A DNA stretch of 64,000 bases. Source: UBA1370 sp964515115. GTDB taxonomy: Bacteria; Patescibacteriota; Microgenomatia; UBA1400; PJMF01. Location: positions 1-64,000 of the forward strand of contig CAZESB010000004.1 of assembly GCA_964515115.1 (NCBI GenBank). The letters run 5' to 3'. The notes beneath the pieces were generated by a model. The model was not told where the DNA came from. It ran no database searches and saw nothing but the letters and a program-made list of their open reading frames with translations. Below, piece after piece: positions 38,624-47,437 of the stretch. The position numbers were made by a program, and so were the translations under genes. Position 1 is the first letter of the stretch. Every line of letters begins with the position of its first letter.

Positions 38624-40990
38624 TTACTCTTTTGTCTTGACGGTAATGGTGATTTTTTCTTGATTGGGTAGGGATTGGCGCAGCCTTGCGGCCAAAGACG
38701 GGCGCCAATAAAACTCGACGCTCTTGATTTCTTCACTGCGCTCCAGTTCGGACTTGGCCTCAACCAACTTTTTACCTGCCAGAGTTGCTGCCATCGTTGT
38801 TTCATCAAAAATCGGGTGAGCGTAGGCTTCAAACTGTGCATTCAGTTGGACGGTGGCGCTCTCGCTGGCGTTGTTTTCAACTTCATCACTCATGACTCTT
38901 GGTTCTTGGTCTGAGAGTTCGTAGTGGTCGGGGATTTCTGAGGCCAGCACCTCAGCGGCTAAAGCTCGAGAATCATTGGTGTTGTAAGTCAGTGCTTCTA
39001 CAGTTAGGTTAAGGGCAAGGGCAAAACTGGTAACTTCGTCGGCTTCTTCGGCGTCAAATTCAGCCGTCTCGTTGACAATTTTGGCAGTCGGAAAAACATG
39101 TATTCCGTTTTTGTAGTCCTCTTTTAATTCTTCATTTGCCTGAGCTAGGAGTTTAGCGCGCAAACCCTCTCGCAGATTGGCTAGGTCATTGGCAGAAACA
39201 ACTTGCACTTCCCGACTAGCGCCGCCGGTAAAACCGCCTTTGGCGATGGTAGCGGCGTAGGTGTCCTTGGCAAAGTTGTCGACCGTTAACTCAGTTCCTT
39301 CACTGAGATTATAGTTATCACCAATATCAGTAGCGGTAACGGCGACATCAGCTTTACCATACTCGGTTTCGTTACCGCCCTGTTTTTCTTTAACACTGGC
39401 AGAAGCCACTGAGACTTCATCGTCTAAAGTAAAGTTCAGATCTCCTGAAGAAACAACTGTACCTTTGGCAAAAGTTTTCCTGGCAGAGGTTTTGTTGTAG
39501 AGGGTGATGGTACCTTTAGCTTCATCACCAACGATGGTGGTACCAGTGGAAGCAGCCGTTTCTTGACCGGAAACGGTTTTGGTAACCGCTCGGCCCGGGA
39601 GCACCAATCTTTCTGGATCCGGAGCGTTGGCGGCCGGATCAACAGTAATGGTGGCATTCTTGATCACCGGCAAAAGATTGTATTCCAGTTCGACCACGGC
39701 TTGAGCAGAAAAAGAAATTATGGCGGCCAGAGCCAAAGCGATCACTAATAGCCCGCTCACGAAACCGGTCAAAATGAAAAATTTCAAGCTGCGCTTGCCC
39801 TTATAAGGCTCGTTCCACCTGGCTCTGAGATTGGTAAAAAAACCTGCTTTGGCAAGATCATCAGCTGGCTGACTGGGGTTTTTAGCTTCGGCTTCTTGAT
39901 CTAATTGGTCGAGAGACTTACCACCGGCAGTAATTTTATCTGAAGAAATGGGAATGCCAAATGAAGTGGCGGTGGTTGGCGCCGCTGTGGCTGCTACCGC
40001 TGTTTCCTCGGCCGCTACTGCTGAGTCGCCGGGCTGAAACAGGTCTGACTCGGGTTCGGCAACGGCTGTTTCTGCCGTTGCTGCTGCCTCGGCCGCGCCT
40101 GCTTCAGGGGGTGGCGTGGGGGTGGGGAGAGGGGCGGCGGCGACTTCGGAAAAACCCATTTCTTTGGAAGTGGCAGCCGCTTCGGCCCCAAGAGCCGAGC
40201 CGTTCGCGACCGCCGCCGCCGCATGATAACCGGCGGCAATAGCAGCAGCCCGAGCAGCTTCTATCGCCGCCATACCAGTAAACTCTTCATCGGTAATGAT
40301 CTGAATAGTCGGCATCTGCAAAAATCGAGCGTGCTCAGTCCAGCTAAACTCCAACAAATCCTGCTGTATTTCGCTCAGCTCAGCTTCTGTTAAATCAAAC
40401 GAGGCTAAAATCAACTTAGCCGGTAAATAAAACTGCTCATCTTCAACTTGTTTAGAAAATCTAGCCAAACCTTCCCTCAAGTCTGCAATCACACTTTCAG
40501 ATCGGCCCACTTGCTCTACTCCCCTAATTTTTCCCTGCGACACGTAGTTCACCGTCATCGCGGTGTGGGAAAATAGCAAAAAAATGCCGGAATAAAGGCT
40601 ATTTTGAGCCAGATGATGTTGAATCAGCGCCTCAGAAGTATCAATAAAACCCACCGGCTTAAGAGCCAACTCCTCAGTAATCTTACTCAACAAAGGCTGA
40701 TGTTGATCAACCACTTCCCCACCTGCTACCCAACCGTGTTCCAGCCCAAAAACTACCGCGTCTACTCCTTCGGATTCCGGCCCCAACTGCTGCAAAGCTT
40801 CATCCGTTTGGATCGGACAATTTTTAATATCGGTGTATTCAATAATTTCCGAAGCAGACTCCAATAGCAGTTTGGTTTCGCTGATTCTCAACAGCAACGC
40901 CTGCACCTTGGTTTGGGAAAGCAAAATACCGATAACTTTTTCAGGAGGCTCACTGTTTTTGGAAGCAGAAAAAGGGTTGGGCAAGTCCAT
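38624..40990 (-). CDS. actin-like (PilM/FtsA-type) domain fused to membrane-anchored baseplate-J-like domain
   Basis: 788 residues from MDLPNPFSASKN at 40990; the frame extends upstream but would overlap alaS. Residues about 15-270 look like a degenerate actin-like fold of the PilM type (GILLSQTKVQALLL, then FLLFSHTAMTVNYV, and a C-terminal GMAAIEAARAAAIAAGYHAA). An Ala/Pro/Glu linker (about 270-390), one membrane helix (about 402-428) and an outer part of 360 residues follow. The outer part resembles baseplate-J-like domains (GTITLYNKTSARKTFAKGT, ATDIGDNYNLSEGTELTV). The fusion thus spans the membrane. Domain calls are from pattern only; the function is unknown. Confidence 0.65.
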   Translation of the reverse strand: MDLPNPFSASKNSEPPEKVIGILLSQTKVQALLLRISETKLLLESASEIIEYTDIKNCPIQTDEALQQLGPESEGVDAVVFGLEHGWVAGGEVVDQHQPLLSKITEELALKPVGFIDTSEALIQHHLAQNSLYSGIFLLFSHTAMTVNYVSQGKIRGVEQVGRSESVIADLREGLARFSKQVEDEQFYLPAKLILASFDLTEAELSEIQQDLLEFSWTEHARFLQMPTIQIITDEEFTGMAAIEAARAAAIAAGYHAAAAVANGSALGAEAAATSKEMGFSEVAAAPLPTPTPPPEAGAAEAAATAETAVAEPESDLFQPGDSAVAAEETAVAATAAPTTATSFGIPISSDKITAGGKSLDQLDQEAEAKNPSQPADDLAKAGFFTNLRARWNEPYKGKRSLKFFILTGFVSGLLVIALALAAIISFSAQAVVELEYNLLPVIKNATITVDPAANAPDPERLVLPGRAVTKTVSGQETAASTGTTIVGDEAKGTITLYNKTSARKTFAKGTVVSSGDLNFTLDDEVSVASASVKEKQGGNETEYGKADVAVTATDIGDNYNLSEGTELTVDNFAKDTYAATIAKGGFTGGASREVQVVSANDLANLREGLRAKLLAQANEELKEDYKNGIHVFPTAKIVNETAEFDAEEADEVTSFALALNLTVEALTYNTNDSRALAAEVLASEIPDHYELSDQEPRVMSDEVENNASESATVQLNAQFEAYAHPIFDETTMAATLAGKKLVEAKSELERSEEIKSVEFYWRPSLAARLRQSLPNQEKITITVKTKE

Positions 40991-41051
40991 AGCATTTCTA
41001 TTGTATACAGAACCATTCTTGAGTACAACGCCTAAGTTAGCCTGGAAGATT

Positions 41052-42917
41052 TTATAGGCGGACGCGCAAGTAAAGGCGACGGATACCGGCCCCGGCTGAT
41101 TTTTCTTTAAATATCTCCACCGGGGTGATCTCGCTGGTGTTGCTGACATGAGGACCGCCGCAAAGCTCCTTGGAGATCCAGTCTTTGTCCTGATCTTTAC
41201 CGATGGTAAAAACAGAAACTTCATCGGCATATTTTTCTCTGAAAAAAGCCAGCGCGCCGGCAGCTAGAGCCGCTTCCTTGCTCATAGTTTGCTGAACCAC
41301 CGGCAGTCCGGCCGCAATCCAGTCATTGATGGTTTTTTCCACCACTGCTTTTTCTTCATTAGTCAAACTTTCGGGGTGAGTAAAATCAAAACGTAATCTC
41401 TTTTCCGTAATGTTGCTGCCTCTTTGCTCCACGTGCTGGCCCAAAACTTGCCTGAGCGCAGCGTGCAGTAAATGGGTGGCGGTATGAAACTGCGTCGTCT
41501 GCTCACTTTGATCAGCTAAGCCTCCCCGAAATTTACCGGCAGAGGCTGTTCTGGAGGCCGCTGCGTGAGCTGCTTTGGCTTTATCAAAATCGGCCTGCTC
41601 CAGATTTTGACCTTTTTCGGCTGCAATTTCTTGAGTCAATTCAAAAGGAAAACCATAGGTTTCATACAAGCGAAAAGCCGTTTCACCATCTAATTTGGCA
41701 ATCTTTTCCAGTTCCCGCAAACCCTTCTCCAAAGTCCGGGCAAACTTTAGTTCTTCCTGGGTGAGAATTTCGGTGATTTTAGCCTGATTAGCAACCACTG
41801 AAGGGTAAGGTTGGCGATAAATTTCTGCTACCACCCCCACTAACTCACCAATAAAAGGTCTAGTAATACCGATCATTTTGCCATACCTAATTGCCCGGCG
41901 CACCAGTCTTCTTGAAAAATAGCCTTGCTCTTTGTTGTCAGGGTAAACGCCGTCATCAGCCAACATCACTGCTGCTCGCAAGTGATCGGCAATTACTCGA
42001 AATGATCGATCGGTCGTTTCGTCGTGATTGTATTTGGCACCGCTAACCAACTCGAGTTTCTGAATAAGCGGCGTGAAAAATTCCGTCTTAAAAACATCCG
42101 GGTCATCATCAACAGCCGCCAACATTCTCTCCAAACCGCCCCCGAAATCGACATTTTTTTTGGGCAAATCTACAAAACTACCATCCGGTTGTTTTTGGTA
42201 TTGCATGAAAACCGAGTTGCCGATTTCCAAAAACCGGCCGCAATCACAGTTGACGTGACAGGGTTTATCAGCCCATTTTGATTGCTGATGAATTCTTAGC
42301 TCTTCACCAAAATCATAAAAAATTTCACTATCAGGACCACCTGGCTCACCTGCCGGCATCACGTCTGGCGCTCCAGCGCGCGACCACCAATTGCTGTCAT
42401 GATAGTAAAAAATCCTCCCTCCTTGCAGACCTTTTTCCCAGGCACTATCAATGACTTCAGCCTCTATCCCCTGAGCAGCAAAAAGCTCTTGCCAAATCTG
42501 CACCGATTCGGTGTCTTTGGGAATATTTAACTCTGAATTTCCTGCATAAACTGTAGTGTATAAACGTTGAGGATCCAAACCAAGTTCAACAGTCAAAAAC
42601 TCAAAAATCCAGGCTAACTGCTCTTTTTTGAAATAATCGCCAAAAGACCAATTACCCAACATCTCAAAATAAGTGGTGTGTCTATTGTCGCCAACCTCTT
42701 CAATATCCTGAGAGCGAAAACTCTTCTGGCTATCAGCTATCCGCGTCCCCTGGGGATGTTCAGCGCCCAAAAAATACTCGATCATGGGCTGCATACCTGA
42801 TCCGGTAAAAAGAGTGGTGGGATCATTTTCCGGCACCAGAGAAGCTGAGGGCACAATGGCGTGACCTCGCTCTTTAAAGAAAGCCAAATATTTTTGTCTC
42901 AATTCGTTTGGTGACAT
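41052..42917 (-). CDS. alaS: alanyl-tRNA synthetase, short form without C-Ala domain
   Basis: 621 residues from MSPNELRQKYLAFFKERGH at 42917; most bacterial AlaRS have about 870. The catalytic domain (FTGSGMQPM, then FGGGLERM) and the editing domain with HTATHLLH and CGGPHVSN are complete. The protein ends right after the editing domain (SAGAGIRRLYLRV), so the C-Ala dimerisation domain is absent. Short AlaRS proteins are known in CPR. The end is not a frameshift, because no C-Ala sequence continues downstream. Confidence 0.94.
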   Translation of the reverse strand: MSPNELRQKYLAFFKERGHAIVPSASLVPENDPTTLFTGSGMQPMIEYFLGAEHPQGTRIADSQKSFRSQDIEEVGDNRHTTYFEMLGNWSFGDYFKKEQLAWIFEFLTVELGLDPQRLYTTVYAGNSELNIPKDTESVQIWQELFAAQGIEAEVIDSAWEKGLQGGRIFYYHDSNWWSRAGAPDVMPAGEPGGPDSEIFYDFGEELRIHQQSKWADKPCHVNCDCGRFLEIGNSVFMQYQKQPDGSFVDLPKKNVDFGGGLERMLAAVDDDPDVFKTEFFTPLIQKLELVSGAKYNHDETTDRSFRVIADHLRAAVMLADDGVYPDNKEQGYFSRRLVRRAIRYGKMIGITRPFIGELVGVVAEIYRQPYPSVVANQAKITEILTQEELKFARTLEKGLRELEKIAKLDGETAFRLYETYGFPFELTQEIAAEKGQNLEQADFDKAKAAHAAASRTASAGKFRGGLADQSEQTTQFHTATHLLHAALRQVLGQHVEQRGSNITEKRLRFDFTHPESLTNEEKAVVEKTINDWIAAGLPVVQQTMSKEAALAAGALAFFREKYADEVSVFTIGKDQDKDWISKELCGGPHVSNTSEITPVEIFKEKSAGAGIRRLYLRVRL

Positions 42918-42962
42918 AAAAATCGTTTTTCCCACCCGCATTATACCAATTGCTGAAAATTG

Positions 42963-43268
42963 CTAAAGACCACGGAATTTTTCATCTTTTGGGGATTTGG
43001 AACCAGGCTGATTTTTCGAGGCCGCTTTGAACAATGATTCAGCTTGCTGACGTAAAGCCGCTACCACTTCCGGTAAGGGCAGATCCGGAGAATCAATCAC
43101 GCCTTCTTGATACAGAATTTTTCTGGCTTCTTCAAGCTTCTCTCTTAAATTTCGGCGAAAATCTTCACCTTTATCCGTGCCAAAAGCCAGATAACCAATC
43201 ATTCCGGTCAGCAAACCTACCATAAATCCGGCTCCAAATGATTGAGTTTCTTTTGTTTTACGCGCCAT
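42963..43268 (-). CDS. YtxH-like small membrane protein
   Basis: 101 residues: a short basic start, a glycine-rich membrane helix (FGAGFMVGLLTGMIGYLAFG), then a charged amphipathic helix (GEDFRRNLREKLEEARKIL) and a disordered tail. The GxxxG membrane segment followed by a charged helix is the YtxH pattern. It is in a row of small membrane proteins before alaS. Confidence 0.6.
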   Translation of the reverse strand: MARKTKETQSFGAGFMVGLLTGMIGYLAFGTDKGEDFRRNLREKLEEARKILYQEGVIDSPDLPLPEVVAALRQQAESLFKAASKNQPGSKSPKDEKFRGL

Positions 43269-43289
43269 ATCCGGTTATTTCTTATTCCC

Positions 43290-43571
43290 TTATTTCCTCG
43301 GCTTTTTATCTTCTTTATCTCGATGAAGCCAATTAACAAACAATTCAAACATCTTCATCCCTGTCTGCAAACCCGCAGCTGCCCCACCAAAGTTAGCCAA
43401 AGGAGCGGTGACCAATTCAATTCTTGACTCAACTGTGTCGAGGGTGCTATTGACTTTTTCCAAAGTTCTTTTGAGCTGAATTAAAACTAAAACCAGCTGA
43501 AATCCTACCACTGACAAAACAACGGTGAGAATAACTAAGACGATAGTAAAAACAATTGGTAGATAATCCAT
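43290..43571 (-). CDS. small membrane protein with coiled coil (DUF948-like)
   Basis: 93 residues. One N-terminal helix (about 5-30) is followed by a heptad-like helix (LIQLKRTLEKVNSTLDTVES) and a short basic end. The pattern resembles DUF948 proteins, often found next to YtxH-like proteins as here. The function is unknown. Confidence 0.55.
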   Translation of the reverse strand: MDYLPIVFTIVLVILTVVLSVVGFQLVLVLIQLKRTLEKVNSTLDTVESRIELVTAPLANFGGAAAGLQTGMKMFELFVNWLHRDKEDKKPRK

Positions 43572-43600
43572 AAATTCCTTTTAGTAATTTCTAGTATAGC

Positions 43601-44245
43601 CTAATACTGCACATAAACTGTTCTTGATTCCGTGTTAGTTTTGCCTCTTCTGTCCGTAGCCTCGACAGTGATGGAAGAAATTCCTTCCGATTCAAAAAAA
43701 AGCTCCGTGGTAAAGCTGCCGTCCGGCCGTAACGCCACCGGTTGAGAATTGACCGTCACCACCGCGTCGGGCACGGTCTTGCCCTCAACTATAACCCGAG
43801 CGGCAACAGTTGCTTCTGCGCTAGGAGCGGTGATCGCCAAATCGGGAGGCTTGTTAAGATTGAACCACTGAAAACCAACGTAACCCACCAAACTCAAAAA
43901 AACTGCCGCCAAGGACACAACAAAGATAGTAATCGGTGTAAAAGAGCGCTGCCTTTTAAGCACAGGCTTGATAAACTCACGGGGCACCAGCTTTCCCTTG
44001 GCGCTCTCTTTGTAATCACGCCTCAACAGGGCCAAAAGCGGTTGAGCATCAAACCCCAGTACTCGGGCGTAGGTTTTAATATATCCCTTAACAAAAGTAG
44101 CCGCCGGCAACTTGGAAAATTCGTTATTTTCCAAAGCTTCAAGATACTCTTGCCGAATTCGGGTCCGTTTTGCCAATTGTTCTAGAGATAAATGATGAGA
44201 AACGCGCTCTTCTTGAAGCACTTCCCCAATAGTTCTGGTTCTCAT
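43601..44245 (-). CDS. RodZ-like protein: HTH domain, one membrane helix, Ig-like outer domain
   Basis: 214 residues. The N-terminal Xre-type HTH (IGEVLQEERVSHHLSLEQLAKRT, EYLEALENNEFSKLPAATFVKGYIKTYA) is the RodZ cytoplasmic form. A helix at about 103-127 and a beta-rich outer domain (ITAPSAEATVAARVIVEGKT) follow. RodZ couples the cell-shape machinery; the outer Ig-like domain takes the place of the usual DUF4115. No MreB is in the window. Confidence 0.8.
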   Translation of the reverse strand: MRTRTIGEVLQEERVSHHLSLEQLAKRTRIRQEYLEALENNEFSKLPAATFVKGYIKTYARVLGFDAQPLLALLRRDYKESAKGKLVPREFIKPVLKRQRSFTPITIFVVSLAAVFLSLVGYVGFQWFNLNKPPDLAITAPSAEATVAARVIVEGKTVPDAVVTVNSQPVALRPDGSFTTELFFESEGISSITVEATDRRGKTNTESRTVYVQY

Positions 44246-44259
44246 ATCAACAGCCTCAA

Positions 44260-44691
44260 TTAAACGATCTTTGCTTTCACTATGGCCGACACGCGGGCGC
44301 CGTCTGCTTTGCCTTGGACTCGTTGCATCACCTGACCAATAATTCTGCCCATATTTTTTTCCTCAGCGCCAGCCACAACTTCCTCAACTATTTTTGTCAA
44401 TTCTTCATCTGAAAGTTGCTGAGGCAAATAATCCTTAAGCACAGCCGCCTTGGTTTTTTCTTCAGTAACTAAGTCTGCTCTGCCGGCTTTTTCATAATCA
44501 ACTAAAACTTCTTCGATTTGCTTAACCTGGCGAGCAATCACTTGCTGAATTTCAGCCTCATTGAGTTCGCCAGCATCAATCTCAATATTTTTAATTTCTG
44601 CCAGCAGGTATCTTAACACCCCCAACTTGACTGTATTGCGGTCACGCAGGGCTTGCTTCATGTCTGCTGTGAGTTGATCTTTTAGTTTCAT
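44260..44691 (-). CDS. YqeY / GatB-YqeY domain protein
   Basis: 143 residues. Typical parts are LKDQLTADMKQALRDRNTVKLGVLRYLLAEIKN, VLKDYLPQQLSDEEL and NMGRIIGQVMQRVQGKADGA. It is a helical tRNA-amidotransferase-related domain of unclear role. It starts the row that leads into the RodZ-like gene. Confidence 0.9.
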   Translation of the reverse strand: MKLKDQLTADMKQALRDRNTVKLGVLRYLLAEIKNIEIDAGELNEAEIQQVIARQVKQIEEVLVDYEKAGRADLVTEEKTKAAVLKDYLPQQLSDEELTKIVEEVVAGAEEKNMGRIIGQVMQRVQGKADGARVSAIVKAKIV

Positions 44692-44724
44692 AATATTCCT
44701 TTATGCTCGGCTTAATTGTTAAAC

Positions 44725-45462
44725 TTAGCGAAGGTAGGTGCCAAGGATTTCTAACATGTCTGCAGTTGAGTAAGCGCCAGCCAGAACTTCCTTCTCGCCC
44801 GTTTCCGGAAAGATCAGAACTGTCGACGGCGTCCCTTGCAGGCCAATTTCTTGAGCGTTCTGGTACTCAGCCTGGACGGCATTTTTGCTTTCATCAGACT
44901 CAAGGCAATCAGTGATTTCAACATCAAGGTTGCTAGCTTTTGCTATTAGCAAGCTGGTTTTTTCGTCCTCAGAAGCAGTGACAGGAACCATCTCTTGATA
45001 GTAAGCTTGGACAAATTCCCAGAATTTATCACTGCCACCTTCACGGCCAACACATTCAGCAGCTTGAGCCTCTTTTACAGAACCCATTAGAGGATAGTGT
45101 CGGATTACCCAGGCAACTTCGCCTTCGAACTCTGCCATCACCGCTTCCATGGTTTCATGGAAACGAGCGCAATAAATACAATTTAAGTCCAAATATTCCA
45201 CCAAAATCATCCTGGCAGACTCAACCTCTCCCTGAACAAAATCCTCAGTCGTAACAGCCGTAGCCGCCTGCGGATTTTTTCCTCGGTAACTAATTGGCTC
45301 CGGCGATTCTACCACTTCATCGCGGCCAAAAAACAGCTTTTTGGATTCAGAAAAGAAATTTTGTTCGCTCATGGAAGCCGAAGCGATTAAAAATCCCAAA
45401 ACAAAAACGCCAATCAGGGCAAGAAATAGTAGTTTGCTTTTATTACTCAACTCTTTTTTCAT
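44725..45462 (-). CDS. DsbA-family thioredoxin-like protein, membrane-anchored
   Basis: 245 residues from MKKELSNKSK at 45462. One N-terminal helix (about 9-31), then a thioredoxin domain with the redox motif NCIYCARFHE, the helical insert and the cis-Pro loop GTPSTVLIF. It is predicted to act outside the membrane on disulfides. A second relative lies at 60197. No DsbB or VKOR partner is seen. It is divergent from prmC. Confidence 0.88.
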   Translation of the reverse strand: MKKELSNKSKLLFLALIGVFVLGFLIASASMSEQNFFSESKKLFFGRDEVVESPEPISYRGKNPQAATAVTTEDFVQGEVESARMILVEYLDLNCIYCARFHETMEAVMAEFEGEVAWVIRHYPLMGSVKEAQAAECVGREGGSDKFWEFVQAYYQEMVPVTASEDEKTSLLIAKASNLDVEITDCLESDESKNAVQAEYQNAQEIGLQGTPSTVLIFPETGEKEVLAGAYSTADMLEILGTYLR

Positions 45463-45501
45463 TATCCCTATCTTTATATACTCTGGCCAAAAACGCAAGC
45501 C

Positions 45502-45530
45502 TTGACAAACCGAGTGGGGTGGGTGATAAG
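45502..45530 (+). promoter_or_regulatory. promoter of prmC
   Basis: A perfect TTGACA (45502-45507), a 17-base spacer and GATAAG (45525-45530). The predicted start near 45537 lies only about 4 bases before the GTG start codon. Confidence 0.55.
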
Positions 45531-45540
45531 GTGATAAAAT

Positions 45541-46308
45541 GTGACTGTGTCAAGAAAATTTTCTCCGTATGAGATGAATCAGTTGTTGCGAGCGGGCATT
45601 AATCCCGACTCCATTGTTGGCAACGACGAAACGCCAGTGGAGTACCTTACTGGCCAAGTTGATTTTTGCGGTCTGAGTTTTAAGGTGAATCGCCATGTGC
45701 TCATTCCTCGGATTGAAACCGAAGAACTGGTAGAACTGGCTAAAAATGAAATTAAGGCGGCGCGGGGTCGCACTCTCAATATCGCGGATATCGGCACCGG
45801 CAGTGGTGCTATTGCTATTAGTTTGGGTAGATTTATGCTGGATGATGGTCGGCCGTTCAACACTATCGCCACCGATATTTCTCCCGACGCGCTGATGGTA
45901 GCTAAACAAAATTGTCAAAATTTAATCAGCCAAACGGAGTTGGATCGTCATCGTTCAACTATCAATTTTATTTTGAGCAACCTGTTCTTGCAATTTCCAG
46001 CTAAAAAACTGGACCTGATCGTGGCCAATCTGCCATATATCCCGTCAAAGCGAATCGGTTTTTTGGCTCAGTCGGTGAGGGATTTTGAGCCTCATCTGGC
46101 TTTGGATGGAGGTTTAGATGGCTTTAGGTTGATTGATAATTTGCTGGAACAAGCGCCAGAGTTCCTGAAACCAGCCGGCTGCGTGCTGCTGGAAGTGGAC
46201 TTTACTCACGATCAATCGGTTTTTACAGATTTGCCGGCGCGGTGGCAAATCGAACTGATTGAAGACTCTTTTCACAAACAAAGATTTGCCAAACTGACTC
46301 TCCACTAA
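45541..46308 (+). CDS. prmC: release factor glutamine methyltransferase PrmC-like
   Basis: 255 residues with a GTG start; other in-frame starts at 45547 (GTG) and 45574 (ATG) are possible. The PrmC N-terminal signature PVEYLTGQVDFCGLSFKV and the SAM motif IADIGTGSGAIAIS are clear. The catalytic NPPY is NLPY (IVANLPYIP). It should methylate the GGQ glutamine of release factors. It is a single-gene unit with its own promoter. Confidence 0.88.
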   Translation: MTVSRKFSPYEMNQLLRAGINPDSIVGNDETPVEYLTGQVDFCGLSFKVNRHVLIPRIETEELVELAKNEIKAARGRTLNIADIGTGSGAIAISLGRFMLDDGRPFNTIATDISPDALMVAKQNCQNLISQTELDRHRSTINFILSNLFLQFPAKKLDLIVANLPYIPSKRIGFLAQSVRDFEPHLALDGGLDGFRLIDNLLEQAPEFLKPAGCVLLEVDFTHDQSVFTDLPARWQIELIEDSFHKQRFAKLTLH

Positions 46309-46690
46309 ACTTCATTTCCGGCCCGCCCCAGTTATTCAACCATATCACCTCAATAATTTTATACGGACTTTGTAATTTAGTCACGCCATCAAGATAAATT
46401 GAGCGGTTTGCCCACTAGCTCAATAACTTTTTTGAAGATTTTTGCTGATCGCGGAAAGGTTATTATAGGGATAGCAAAATCACTTTTCTCAGTCTGTTCT
46501 ACAAAGTTCTGTTTTGCCTGGGTTTTTATGGTTATGGCGGGTTGGAAAAGCGTGAGATTGGTGCTTTTATTTTCCTCAATTTTTGCGTAATATAAGTATA
46601 GAGCAAATTAACACTAGTGCTGTAAATATAAAACTTTAAGTAGCTTGCATTTTATCATCTGCTTGAATTATATAGGATTTGCAGCTGAGA
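46309..46690. other. AT-rich intergenic region without a supported gene
   Basis: 382 bases. A 63-codon frame at 46399-46590 has no family match or good start and is not called. A possible promoter for the next gene is TTGCAT (46645-46650), 18 bases, TATATA (46669-46674). No RNA gene or terminator was recognised. Confidence 0.5.
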
Positions 46691-47437
46691 ATGGGGGGCA
46701 TGCTTATTGGAGCAACCTTTCTTTTAGCCATTTTATTGACTGCGCTTTTAACACTCTTGCTCCATTATTGCTCTCAAAAAAAACTTTTATCACCACATTA
46801 TTCTTCCTTCAGCACTCCTACCGGCATAGGTTTAACCTTTTTAAACAGCTTTCTGTTTTCTGCCATCTTAGCCATGATGCTTCACGCTTCAGCGATCAAC
46901 CTGAACATCTTTAGGCCAGCTTTGGCAAGGAATACTTTGAGCGAGAGCGTGGGCATTTTTCCGGAAAATGCCGTTGTTATCCCCTCTCCCATCACCACTT
47001 TTCAGCCTTACGGCAGAACCCCGGAACCAACTACTTTGCTCACCCAGGTTTTGAACCAAGCAGAGGGAGAAGAAACTGTAGCACCTGTATCAACACCTCC
47101 TCCCTCAACTGCTCCGGCACCAACGCCCGATGGTCAACTCATAGAATCAGAGCCAGCGGTCTATGTGCTCAGTATCAATGGAGAAATCAAAGGCTACACT
47201 ACAGCGTATCTTCATAATCTCACCATTCTCAAGGACCTAATCGCGGATAGTCGGGTGATGGTAACTGTTAAATCGGGATACGTGAAATTTTTGAATCTGG
47301 AAACCGGCCGACTGCTCAATGCCAACGTTATTGCCCCTGCAGAATGGGAAAAATTCCACCCCGACGAAGAGTTGGCGGATTGGGAAACTGAAAATCACAA
47401 TGTTTATCCAACTGATTTAACTCCACTCACGTTCTAA
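46691..47437 (+). CDS. hypothetical membrane protein with Pro-rich linker
   Basis: 248 residues from the ATG at 46691; a TTG at 46679 is also in frame. Two hydrophobic helices (about 5-27 and 45-65) precede a Pro/Thr/Ala-rich linker and an outer domain of about 90 residues (AVYVLSINGEIKGYTTAYLHNL ... WETENHNVYPTDL). No family was recognised. It converges on the HAD gene with an 11-base overlap of the 3' ends. Confidence 0.6.
   Translation: MGGMLIGATFLLAILLTALLTLLLHYCSQKKLLSPHYSSFSTPTGIGLTFLNSFLFSAILAMMLHASAINLNIFRPALARNTLSESVGIFPENAVVIPSPITTFQPYGRTPEPTTLLTQVLNQAEGEETVAPVSTPPPSTAPAPTPDGQLIESEPAVYVLSINGEIKGYTTAYLHNLTILKDLIADSRVMVTVKSGYVKFLNLETGRLLNANVIAPAEWEKFHPDEELADWETENHNVYPTDLTPLTF

Noticed and set aside
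38800..40990. Phage tail baseplate locus
   Set aside because: Only a J-like domain is seen, anchored in the membrane, with no other phage structural genes around.
40991..41230. Upstream extension of the actin-like/baseplate-J-like gene
   Set aside because: It overlaps the end of alaS and its translation has no match to the actin-like fold.
46399..46590. 63-codon frame in the gap before the membrane protein
   Set aside because: No family match, no ribosome site, and not in an operon context.
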